In this document: in pieces, positions 24,497 through 34,661 of the stretch
How positions within the stretch are numbered: position 1 is the first letter of the stretch
Layout: the number at the start of each line of letters is the position of its first letter
Assembly: GCA_963573305.1 (NCBI GenBank)
Contig: OY754333.1
Coordinates: 18,721,013-18,785,012, forward strand
Length of the DNA stretch: 64,000 bases
DNA from: Pyrrhosoma nymphula
Lineage: Eukaryota; Arthropoda; Insecta; Odonata; Coenagrionidae
Direction: 5' to 3'
Made by a program: the position numbers and the translations under genes
The notes under the pieces: generated by a model
Database searches by the model: none
Told to the model about the DNA's origin: nothing
Seen by the model: only the letters and a program-made list of their open reading frames with translations

Positions 24497-27400
24497 ACGA
24501 CTCCAATTAACGTAATTGTTTCATCATGTAACAATTAAATCAAATAATCGTCAATGGAGGCTCATGCGTCTATTCAGCTAATAACTTATCCAAAACATGT
24601 ATATAAATTTAGGTATTTGTACGTTATTCGCAACCCCTTTCATCCTTTTTCTCGAAAAGAGGAGTGTTTTACGGGTGCGGTGGCTATAGGTAGGGGTGGG
24701 TGGATGAGGGCGAGAAAGTAGCTCGCTTGATTTTTTTATGACGAGGTCTCCCGTACATCAAAAAAGAGAAACCTCCCCCAACTTCCGTTTTCTCGGCGTT
24801 CATTTGTGGGATGGAGTTTTTTTTATGCATATATATTTTTTGTGGGAGGCATCCCATACAACGGGTGGCGGAAGCTGGTGTGTGAGTGGGGGAGGAGAGG
24901 GGAGGGGGAGGAGTGGGGAGGGGGAGGATTGGGGAGGGGAGGAAGAAAATGACCAATGGGCGTGGAGGAGGCACCGCGGAATGCGTCCGAAAAAAAGTGA
25001 AGATTCGGGAGGGAGAAGGAATACGGTGATGTGGGGATCGCTTTTCTTTTTTTTCTCCCCCCTTTTGTGGAGGAAATTAAAAATAGATTTGCTTTTTTTC
25101 ATTCCTTTGGGTGCACGTTTAGCAGGATATTATTAGGCATTCACGCGAATAATGCACTCACGCTTAATAAAAAAAATGGAGGGTGAAACAACTTACCTTT
25201 GCCACGCAGAATCAAGAGCCTTTGGGATTGTACAGCCCCGTCAATTACTGGTGAGAGGTGGCACTAAAATTACGAGTGAAGCAGTCTATTTTGCGATACC
25301 ATTTCTTCTTTTTCAGTCATTGAAAGAAAAATGAAACACTTAGGCAAACGCTTGAATTCGTTCGTTGTTCGTTGAAGTAGTCAACTTAATGGAAGTAGGA
25401 AAATGTAGATATGTTCGAATCGTGGTAGTTCTCACATAGATGCGAGTGATTGTTCTGGAATATTTTCAAAATATATAGCGTATTTAAAAGTTGCTTAATT
25501 ATTTTCCCAAACCAAGTTCAATTTATGATTTTCAAAATCTATAGCGTTTTTTTAAATTTCTCAATTTTTTTCCAGAGCCAAATTGAATTTCTGATTCGTT
25601 TTTTCCAAAGCAAGCTTAGTGTAAAAACACATATTAATTGCACCGTTATACTTTGAATTCGTATGGCTGACTGAAAATTTTGACTCATTTTACCACAATC
25701 GTGTACCGTGTAATTACCGTAAGACATGATAATAATGGACGTTGAGGTATGAAAAAAAGAATCTGGATTTTAATTAACGAGATTAACTTCTTTGAATCAG
25801 ACTTCAACTAATTGCAATTCAAAATCTTCGAATATTTATACCCTAACGGCATCAAGCATTATTAGGTCAGAATCCAGATGTTTCTGTCCTATATAGATAT
25901 CACGTTCTTGCAGGAACTAATTGGTGCATTTGATTTCGTTAATGTAATTTTTAAGAATATACTGAAATGTGCTTTGCAATATTTATATGTATGTACTTTC
26001 GGAAGTGTCCGCTCTTCCCTCTTTTTACTTCAGAAACGTTTTGATCTAAAATCCTGCAGTATAGGTACTGCGTTCGATTTCTAGATTGGAGAAATTTTCA
26101 TAAAAACTGTTTTCGTTTACGTAAAAAATCTGATTCAAGTCCGGATTATTATAATATTTGCCATAATTTTGCAAGGGATTACCATTTTTCCATTGCCCAG
26201 AAGTAGATTAATTAAAACGACTAATAATCACGTAATGAGGTCAAAGTAAAGTTCGATGTTCATCGAATACTTTGATTCCTTTCCTAAAATTCTCATGGTA
26301 ACCGCCATTGATGCCTCCAATTCGGTTACCGTTGACCGGACTTTAAATAGATATATACGTATAACGATATTCTTTTCTTTATCTCCGTAGTGCTTAAAAA
26401 ATAACACTCACGTAAATACTGCGCGGGTTCAGATAGTGTTTATTATATGTGCAGAAAAACTCGAATTGAATTACCTTAGGTAATTTTTTTTCACCTGGCT
26501 TAATGAAGTGGTCGAACTGAAGTGAATTCCTGATTTGAAATTTCGTCCAAATTTTGAGAATTTTTGCCGGAGGAAATAATTGAGAATATTTTTACGTTTG
26601 GCTGAAAGTTTCAAGAATTTCTCTCTCGCCTCGCGTTGAAATTAGGCTGATTGAATATTTTTCAGCGACTGCTGCAGTGGAGACGTGAAGGCTTATGGAA
26701 TTTTTGAGCTTCCATTCAGCATTTCCAAAACTTCGACAAAATACACTCCAATGAGTCATTTAAATTCAAAGCTTTTCTTATTACATCTAGAATGTTGAAT
26801 GTGTAGAATGTTTTTACCAAACGCTATCTTCCAACTATAAAACATGCTGAATAATTTTATTAGTAACGAAAGAGAAAATACAGAATTTCCTTTCCCAAGA
26901 GTTTCTCATATGAAATAGGTACAATTTTGGATTTCAACTTTAATTAATTTACTGAGTTTAATGATAAATATGGTGCTTGAAACTATGGAAATTAATTCCA
27001 AAGAAGTATGCGCAGAAAAATATGATGTTGCTTCATTACGCTGGAATTGTAACTTTAATCAATGATATCTGCGCATGCAAAAATGTTTTTCTGAAAAATG
27101 GTATTCGTAATTAATTTTCCATTGGTGGGGAATAGGATTGTTGAGTTCATTCTCATTTGCCGTAAACTAAAAAGTTGTACTGATTTGATGCATACCATAC
27201 AACAAGCATGCCGTTCATATCATCCTGTTTATGGTGTTTTAAAAAGTTTTTCAGCAATTATCTTAATTTAAGTTATGCATTATTATTTGGCAATACAAAT
27301 GCGCTCCCTATACCATGGTACTTACTGCAGTAACGTTTATTTTTAGCAGAATTCCTAAAGAACCTATGCACGTTCTCACATAATTTGAGCTGTTAGAATC

Positions 27401-27699
27401 ACAAAATTGGCCATGCACATTTTGGAACATTCACGTAATCGATGAAATTAATTATGGAATGTTGGGAAAACGTAACGTGAATTCAATTTTACATCTTTGA
27501 CTGCAATTTTTCATGCACTGTATGTAATACCAGACTCATATCGAGTGAGGAGTGCGGTAGGCTGTCATCTCAACTATATTATCAGTATCTATACATAGCC
27601 CTTCAATCCGCCGCTAAGGTGCTTAGCTGAGGATGTCGGTTCACTTTCACACTTGGTGGTAAATACAAGGGCTTTGGGAATGTTAAGCGTGAGAATATT
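24497..27699. other. unassigned DNA with a purine-rich, G-quadruplex-prone block
   Basis: From about 24650 to 25090 the plus strand is G/A-rich. The interval 24887-24951 holds at least six runs of four or five G separated by short purine spacers. The rest, 25.1-27.7 kb, is AT-rich. A small perfect hairpin (GGTAACCG 26297-26304 with CGGTTACC 26323-26330) is present. No gene is recognised. Confidence 0.5.
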
Positions 27700-27790
27700 G
27701 GGTTGGTGTGTTAGCGTGAGTACATGCTTGCCATCCCGAGGGCGCAGGTTTGAATCCCACTAACAATAAGACGTCCTCTCACCAACCTAT
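27700..27790 (+). repeat. tRNA-derived SINE head
   Basis: An A-box-like stretch (TTGGTGTGTTAGCGTGAG, about 27703-27720) is followed 27 bases later by a good B box, GGTTTGAATCC (27747-27757). The spacing is tRNA-like, but the acceptor and anticodon stems do not close, so it is a SINE rather than a functional tRNA. The body of the SINE probably continues downstream, but the end is not visible. Confidence 0.55.
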
Positions 27791-29249
27791 CCACCTATTC
27801 CCAAAGGTTTCCCATAACTTCAGTTGTCAGTCACCTCCCAAAATAACCAGCCAATGGGAGCTTTCCATTCGCTCTAGTGCGCTAATCACTTCGAAACACA
27901 ACAGCGCACTTGTCCTCCATTCGTTACAGACACTACGCACTAAGTATCTCACTTCAAAAATGATCGGGAGCGCAGTTTATGTGCAATTTTGTAAAATAAC
28001 AAAAGTGTCGACAATCGCGTCAGCGATAGATTTTTTTGTTGATTTTCCGTAAATGCGTCAAATATGTATACATTAAGGTTTTTAATTGATTCGTGGTAAA
28101 AAGCTAACGTTTTAAGTGATTTTTTAATGAATTCAAAAACTATTCACAAAACATTCGGCCGCGGGAGATGTGCATCCACAGAATGCAACCTACCTGCTGG
28201 TTACCAAGCGTTTCGCCTGCGCACATCGTTTCATTCAACGTCGTTCACGTACGCTAAAGTGCGGTAATGTGTTCTGATCTGCGCTTACTTCAATACCTTG
28301 AATGGAAATCCCACAATGTTTGGCGATTGGGGAAAAAAATAATTTTATCTACCTATCATATCGATTACAGCGTATGTTCGTACCAAATGTTCACTGACCA
28401 TCAAAAGTCGGATGCCTCACCCAACCTTTTTCATCATTTTTATATCCAACAAGCCTCTACTTTTTAAAGCACCGCCACTTCTAATTTGAATGTGTTTTAT
28501 TCTAGTGGTTATGGTAATGTTATGGAAAGGCCCAGGTGTATTGAACGTTTTTCAAATGCTAGGCGTAATGAAAGGGTATGAGTGCGTTAATAAGAAAATA
28601 ATGTTAAACTCGTACTCGTAATGTCAAAACTTTTTGATGAAAATAATCAAGGCATCGAGTTCACGGCGCTGGTTAATCATTCTTTACCGAAGAAAAATCT
28701 TTCGTTGCATGACAGCGATCATTTCGAGTGAAACGGACGAGGAGAGAAGGAGAGAGAGAAAGCATATCATTTGAACTCCAACACGGCAAAAAAATTCATG
28801 AGGGCATTAGCTCGTTGCCTCCTCGGCGTTTCTTTAATGAGTCCCCCGTTTGAACGTGCAAACGAGGATCCTCAGTTAAAATAATAACGATGAAAAGACC
28901 GTGTGAGGGGAGTAGAGGGAGTTTGGGAAAGAAACAAGGTTTTTTTGATTGCAAAAAAAAGAGCATCAATCTCTCCCTCCACGACCTTTTCGTAATTCTT
29001 TTATTTTATTATTTGTTAACGAGGGGTCTCTCGCGTAGTGTCCGTTCGTATTCAAGTGGTATGCACTCCCACTTTGCAGAGGGTATTGGAGGTTCGTCCC
29101 CCTTCTACGCTGTCCCATATGCATGCTCGCGAGCTGCCCTCACCGCTCCCTGTATACATGAGAACCGTCCGTCCGACTCTGGCGGTGCGATATACGTAGT
29201 TTGTATACAGTCAGGCCCACCACACTCGGACTCATTCGCGTCAGCTTGT
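27791..29249. other. unassigned DNA
   Basis: Frames of 100 codons (27750-28052) and 136 codons (28890-29300) have no recognised motif. Nothing else is supported. Confidence 0.4.
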
Positions 29250-29997
29250 TTCCACTTCACTCTTTGCTGCTCCGACTACCACGTATCGTTTGGACTATAA
29301 ATTGATGCCCTTAAGTGCGTGACCAGCTGCGGATCACCTAGCGGAATCAATCATCAACTTTGCCCAAAAGTTTATTTTTGATTTTCGATCTACACGGAGG
29401 GCCCCTTTTCAGAGAAACAGTCCATTCCATACGAACCGGCTCCACTCGGGAGAGTAAGACTACCTGGGTACCCAAGGTTGCAAACCTGTATTACGAATTT
29501 CAAAAGGCTCAACCTGTTATTTACATAAACATTGTAGCTCTCTCTCTCTTGATCTGCTAATTCTTTGGATGGTCTCCTCTGAAGGATTTTTAACAACGTC
29601 AGCGCACTTTGATGCTCCATATTTTGGATCGTTATCGCTAAAACTGCTACTGACATATTCCTGCCCTCTCAAGTTAAAATCAGTCATGTTGGTAGCTGTG
29701 TTTAAATTGTGGGTACTTTCATCTCCCATTTCAATCCGAAGCCTCTCACGAAAACTCTCCATTACTTAAAGTCACGCATCGCGCAGGCGATAGCCACCAT
29801 GTTTCACTATCACCACAGTATGTACATACTCCGTGAACTCCGGACCATATTAACGCTCATTCCGGTCCTCTCGTTCCCTCTCCTTGTTCCACCTCCACGA
29901 CTGTCACCAATCGCTTGGACTGAAAGTCGATTGATATAGTTTCGACTGATGGTCGAAAGTGAGACCAGCTGCGGGTCCCCAAGCGGAATCAGTCATG
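29250..29997 (+). repeat. two diverged copies of an unknown repeat, about 0.63 kb apart
   Basis: GACCAGCTGCGGATCACC plus TAGCGGAATCAATCAT (about 29321-29354) recurs as GACCAGCTGCGGGTCCCC plus AAGCGGAATCAGTCAT (about 29963-29997). Weaker similarity extends upstream (CGTTTGGACTATAAATTGAT against CGCTTGGACTGAAAGTCGAT). The intervening 29360-29880 contains overlapping frames on both strands without a recognisable domain. The copies could be ends of one larger element. Confidence 0.55.
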
Positions 29998-30039
29998 TAT
30001 GCAACCAAAAATTTTCTTTTTTACGCAAAATAAAGTCTA

Positions 30040-30999
30040 TACAAATTTTGATCAAAAAATTACCGGAATTTTCTTTTCTACCTTAAAACTGTTTATTTAT
30101 TCTTCAATATTAATTATGTCCTCTTCATGTAGTCCCCATCACATGTAATGCATGTCTTCCAGTGCTTTTTCCAATCCTCAAAACACTTCTGGAACGCAAT
30201 TTTCATATTGGCATACATCTCCTTCAGCGATTCTGTCATTATTTCCTCAATGTTGGCAAAAGCACGTCCTTTCATGTTTTTTTTGTGTTAGAGAATAGGA
30301 ATAAGTTGCTGGGGGTCATTTTCGGTAAATAAGGAGGGTGAGGCATCATAGCGTTGTTGTTTTTCACCAAACATTTACGAGCAATCTGTGGAGTGTGAGC
30401 AGTTGCATTATCTAAATTTAACGATTTCGACACTTGACAATTGGATGAAACTTAACAATTTCGGGACAAATTTTGCTGACACCCGTCTTATACCCAAAAT
30501 ATACGAAATTATAGTTTCAAACGAGCTAAATGATTTGCCAACATCATCAGCAACTCTGATAGTGATTCGGCGATTTTCGGTTATCATTTTCTTCACTTTT
30601 TCGACTTCATCGGTTGTTGATGTTCTGGGGCGTCCTAGGCGCTCGTCATCTTCAATGTATTCACGGTCCTCTTAGAAACGTTTTTACCTCTTGTAAATGC
30701 TTTTTCATGTATAGAGGACTTCCCAAAAGCGACAATTAACATTTCCAAATCGTTGCTGTACTTAATTCCGTTATTATAGCAATTTTATGCAAATTCTTTT
30801 TTCCATTCCTTGAGTAAAATTCACCGATAAATCCAAAACACGTGCAAACATTTTGAAAGCCAGCAATACAGTAGAAAACCAATGTGGCAACCAATGTCAA
30901 CATACGTCAGGGACAAGTGTAACAACAAAATTACAAAATAATTATGACAAAATTGGTGAAATTGAATAATTCTGCGTATTGTTTTTATCCAACCTCGTA
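30040..30999 (-). mobile_element. internally deleted mariner element
   Basis: Read on the minus strand, the 5' end TACGAGGTTGGATAAAA (ending at about 30999) is a standard mariner terminal repeat. The opposite end (from 30040, TACAAATTTTGATCAAAAAA) is a diverged partner next to TA. The length is about 960 bp, where full-length mariners are near 1.3 kb. No other open gene lies inside. It is non-autonomous and its transposase is described separately. Confidence 0.8.
30110..30806 (-). pseudogene. mariner transposase, broken
   Basis: The frame begins MEKRICIK (ATG at 30806). Frameshifted pieces follow, including IHEKAFTRGK and the second helix-turn-helix region KKMITENRRITIRVADDVG, then VSAKFVPKLLSF. 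Next comes a junction near 30410 with LDNATAHTPQIARK, HPPYLPKMTPSN and FQKCFEDWKKHWKTCIT. The middle of the protein, with the first catalytic Asp, is deleted. The conserved APSD site, taken as the third catalytic position, reads TPSN. The enzyme cannot be active. Confidence 0.85.
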
Positions 31000-31726
31000 G
31001 TACCATATTAATATAAGTGTATTCCATATCTAGGATATTTTCGCTACACGAAAATATCTGCAACGTGCCTTTGTATTTTCTTTATTAAAGAATGAAAACC
31101 AAAGTACCTCCTTGATCTCTTCAGTTTTCCACCTGGAGCAAGTACCTGGCTCGTAGTAACTCTTCTAACCTAATTTTACCTTCAGACAGAACCACTATGT
31201 TCCACAATCCCTCTGTAGGCGAATTTACCGTTATATGGAACGCAATGCCTTGTGAATTAAAAAAGAGAAAATTACATTAATTTCCTGTTCCACCAATAAG
31301 TTATGTAAATATTTATCGAGAAAATGGCAAATTATGAGTTTTTTTAAGGCTTACAATTATTGTAGTTTTTGTAATTAACGTTTTGCTTATCTTGTAAAAC
31401 CCTCATGTATACTATGATCTATTACTATGTCGCTTTTAGGGGCTTTGTACCATAAGCATTAAAATTAAACTATTATATTCCTATATCTTATATTGGAATT
31501 CTCTCTCTAGGGATCCGCATTACATGTTACTTCCGTTTTGCTTTGTATTCTCGCTTTGGAAGGTGTTAGAGGTTTTAGGTAACAACGTATTGGGTTGTCA
31601 AAAGTTTCCGAAAGAGTGTTATAGTAACTTATTTTGACTCACTGTAATTTAACGTTAGTAATGGCCAATAATTAAAATATAGAAAATGAATTATCTCCAT
31701 CGTCTCAGGCTCAACCTTGTGGAAGT
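31000..31726. other. unassigned AT-rich DNA
   Basis: No gene or repeat boundary is recognised. Confidence 0.5.
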
Positions 31727-31931
31727 TCATTTTATCGTAAATGAAAAGGAAAACTTTGTTATATTCCACCAATTTATTCTCAGGTACAACTAGTTTCGAC
31801 GCAGCGGCGTCATCTTCAGGTACGGACTTCAGGTACCTGAAGATGACGCCGCTGCGTCGAAACTAGCTGTACCTGAGAATAAATTGGTGGATTATAACAA
31901 AGTTTTCCTTTTCATTTACGATAGAAAATGA
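31727..31931. repeat. near-perfect foldback with hammerhead-like core
   Basis: Arms at about 31734-31822 and 31834-31922 (89 bp each, two mismatches) are separated by 11 bases. Weaker pairing extends to 31727 and 31931. Each arm contains, on opposite strands, AGGTAC, CTGAAGA, helix GACGC/GCGTC with loop CGCT, GAAAC, CTAGCT, GTACCT (31831-31874 on plus). So a compact three-way-junction core sits inside a helix closed by AGGTAC/GTACCT. It looks like two inverted copies of the same retroelement end. There is no coding capacity. Similar cores lie at 1263 and 23644. Confidence 0.9.
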
Positions 31932-33070
31932 AATTCATATCAATGCAACTAGTATCATTTTTACCTTCACCTTCTTTATTGAAGTGCATAGAAAATATGA
32001 ACATGCAATTCAACGAATAAATGCACTTAACATGAAAACCTCACTCAGGTGCATCCCCTTCAAAGCTTGCTTTGAATTTCGGGACGCAGGAGTTCGAATA
32101 ATTATATTTTCACGCATCAACCAGTCATACGCGTTTGCTGAACTTAAATTATACATCAAAGTGTCGGATTCTGCTGATTATCAATCCTACTTTCAACTGC
32201 GGTCATTAACCACACATAGAAGAAGCAGCTCAACGTTTTCGCGTGTATCGGCAAGCAAACGTATGCACAGTGAACTTAAGTATTCACAAAGCCGAATCCC
32301 ATTCGTACTCACCCGTGGTATGTACTGTATATTTGAATTGTTTCACGTTTATCAAAATTTATTCTCCTCTCTCTTTTTTATTTATATAGACTTTTACGAT
32401 TGTATCGGCGCCTATAGATTGCACCACCGATGGATATTCCAAAAACCAACGCCATCAATTTCTCCCTCGGGTTACATGTAAATTTTTCTTCTTCCTCATT
32501 CTGTGCTTGTCTCGCATCTCTGCCACACGCCGGATAGGCTTCACGTAGACTCTGATGTCGGGAACAGAGATCATCGGGCAGCGTGGGAGCAGTAGATATA
32601 GCATTAAAATAAAAGAAAAACAGGGAGGAAGTGGTGGATATCGTAGCCGAAATTGCTCGATCGCGTAAAAAAAACGCCATTCGGATATGAATCATCGGGA
32701 GAGTGCGGAGTTAGTCTTCGGAGCCGTGGAGGAGTGTTCGCGCACTCGGCTGGCCCCATTCACTTCACTCTCGTCTTTTTTTTTATCGATTCACGGGCGG
32801 CGTTTTAATTTTTTTCATTCGAGCGATTCGATTTCTACGGAGAAAACTGCCTACTTCACCCCTAGGTGGAGGCAAAACCTCTGGCCGTGAAAATGAGCGT
32901 TTTTTATTCCGTGCTTGCGTGGGGCCTCACTGGCGTCGATTAACCTCCTCAGTACTCAATGATCGAAGAGGTAAAAAAAAACAGAAAACTGGACTGTCAA
33001 ATTCCAACTAGGGCAATTTGGTGAAAATTAGCCAAACTCGTACCCTCTTAAACTTCATTAAAGGGATTGT
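31932..33070. other. unassigned DNA
   Basis: A 165-codon plus-strand frame (31984-32481) is one of the two longest in the window. It shows no domain, signal peptide or repeat I can recognise. A chance frame is the safer reading. 32540-32900 is moderately GC-rich. Confidence 0.35.
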
Positions 33071-33748
33071 TTAAATGGGTTGTCTAGGAGCGCCGTATTT
33101 TCCCCATACCTAAAAGCGCCGGCGGCGGTCATTTTGACCGATAGGTGTTTTATCTTGTTTAGGTGCTGTTTAGGAGTAATTTCACGCATGTATTCTATTT
33201 TCAAGTGAGATTATTTTATTTTTAACTCACTTATGTTATTTTTAAGTAATGAATTAGATTTATATACAATTTAGTTTTTATAAGTTAAACACAAACTTAG
33301 GAATAGACAGCTTTATCACCAATTGTTCAATATATATTATACTATAGATGATGGTAGTTTTTTGTGTAAACATATTGCAGAGTAAATATAATTATGTTAC
33401 TTACAATCTGAGAGTAGTGATATAATGAAAGTAACAGCATTTAACCATGTATATTTCTATCAGTTTTACCGTTCAAGACTTTATTTTTCATGACACATAA
33501 CACGTATAATAGGTTTTTCACTTCTTGCTGTGGAATTTCCGCTATAATATTTTTGGCATCTTGAACATTTTACCATAATTGTATTCCCTTTACATGCATG
33601 TACCTGAAAATTATGTATTTTTGTCATCTTTTTACCTGAAATGGAAAGTGCTGGCGATGGCTGTGACTTGATATACTCACTATGCAGTTCTTCTGCTAGC
33701 GTCAAAATGAATTTGTGGCGGCTGATATTTTGTGAAGTGACCTCTTTG

Positions 33749-34661
33749 TAGGGATTGGTGATTATAAAAACATAATCGATATTTTGTAAATCAATTAATT
33801 GCAAGCAGCCGATTAATCGCGCCCGATTAATTGATTTTATTAATCGATGCATCGATTAATCGATTCGATTATGACAACATTCAAAACATATCTTGCGAGA
33901 TTGTGGTCCCTACATAAATAAAGTAACATAATTTATTTTAAATCTTATAAGGTTAATTTTACCATGAGTACAAATTGTAAAATCTAGATAAATTCCAGGA
34001 GGTGTGTCACGGAACAGAGTTGGGAATAATCTATTAACTTAATTTAAATTTTGAACAATTTCCAAATGTTTATAGGAAAAGAAGCAAAAAATTGCGATTT
34101 TTATAAGTGGGTACTGGTAAGGCGTCTTCTCATATCAGATTGAATTAGTCTCATCTCGGAAAAGAGTCTCTCTGATGGTTTTTCCAATCATTGCGGTTGC
34201 ACAAGTGATGTGGTACGCAGTCACACGCACGAGTGTGAAGTTATACACCAAGACGGTGAAATTCGCCATGAAAAAATCATTTGACTTGACCGATATTCGA
34301 ACCTGGATCTTCCAATTGCCGGTCAAGTGTGTTAACCAGTTACACTACCAAGCCATCTTGTTCGTATAAACCCCCGCTGATATTCGCATTGAATTAATGT
34401 AATGTTCATTCTACTTTAATGCATCTATGGCGTCGTCGCGCAGAGTTCAGCCACAGTCGAATTTTCGGACTGAGGACGAACGTGAGCCGCCCAAACCATC
34501 ACAGTTCACCAAACACAAAATTCCCAAACAATCGATGATCGGCCAAATTAATCGGGTGTACAATCGATATCGGCTGTTGTATTAATCGATTCCAAATTTT
34601 CTTTTAATTGACAAAAATAATCGATTATTCAATTAATTGATATCGTAATAGCCCTTCCCTA
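33749..34661. mobile_element. 913-bp hAT-type MITE with exact 8-bp target duplication
   Basis: CCTCTTTG occurs immediately left (33741-33748) and right (34662-34669), an 8-bp duplication as made by hAT transposases. Termini are TAGGGATTGGTGATTA and, inverted, TAGGGAAGGGCTATTA. Both subterminal zones are packed with AATCGATT/ATCGAT words (about 33771-33865 and 34535-34640). There is no transposase frame. It lies in the piggyBac transposase between codons for YKE and VTS. The host frame reads through when the insert and one duplication copy are disregarded, so the insertion postdates that transposase sequence. Confidence 0.9.
34183..34398 (-). repeat. tRNA-derived SINE nested in the hAT MITE
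   Basis: Minus strand: TGGCTTGGTAGTGTAACTGG (A-box region) is followed by GACCGGCAATTGGAAGATCC and the B box AGGTTCGAATATCGG (about 34292-34306). A conserved body follows: TTCATGGCGAATTTCACCGT ... GTGTGACTGCGTACCACATC. The same body and head recur at 46470-46745. The upstream ATATCAGCGGGGGTTTATAC segment is also shared, so it belongs to the family. Exact SINE borders and its own target duplication were not resolved. Confidence 0.7.

Noticed and set aside
24738..25136. 132-codon plus and 100-codon minus frames
   Set aside because: Both arise from G-rich low complexity; the translations are Gly/Glu or Pro/Ser runs.
31984..32481. 165-codon open frame on the plus strand
   Set aside because: No recognisable domain or codon pattern, and no neighbouring exon-like frames. 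The length is reachable by chance in 64 kb.
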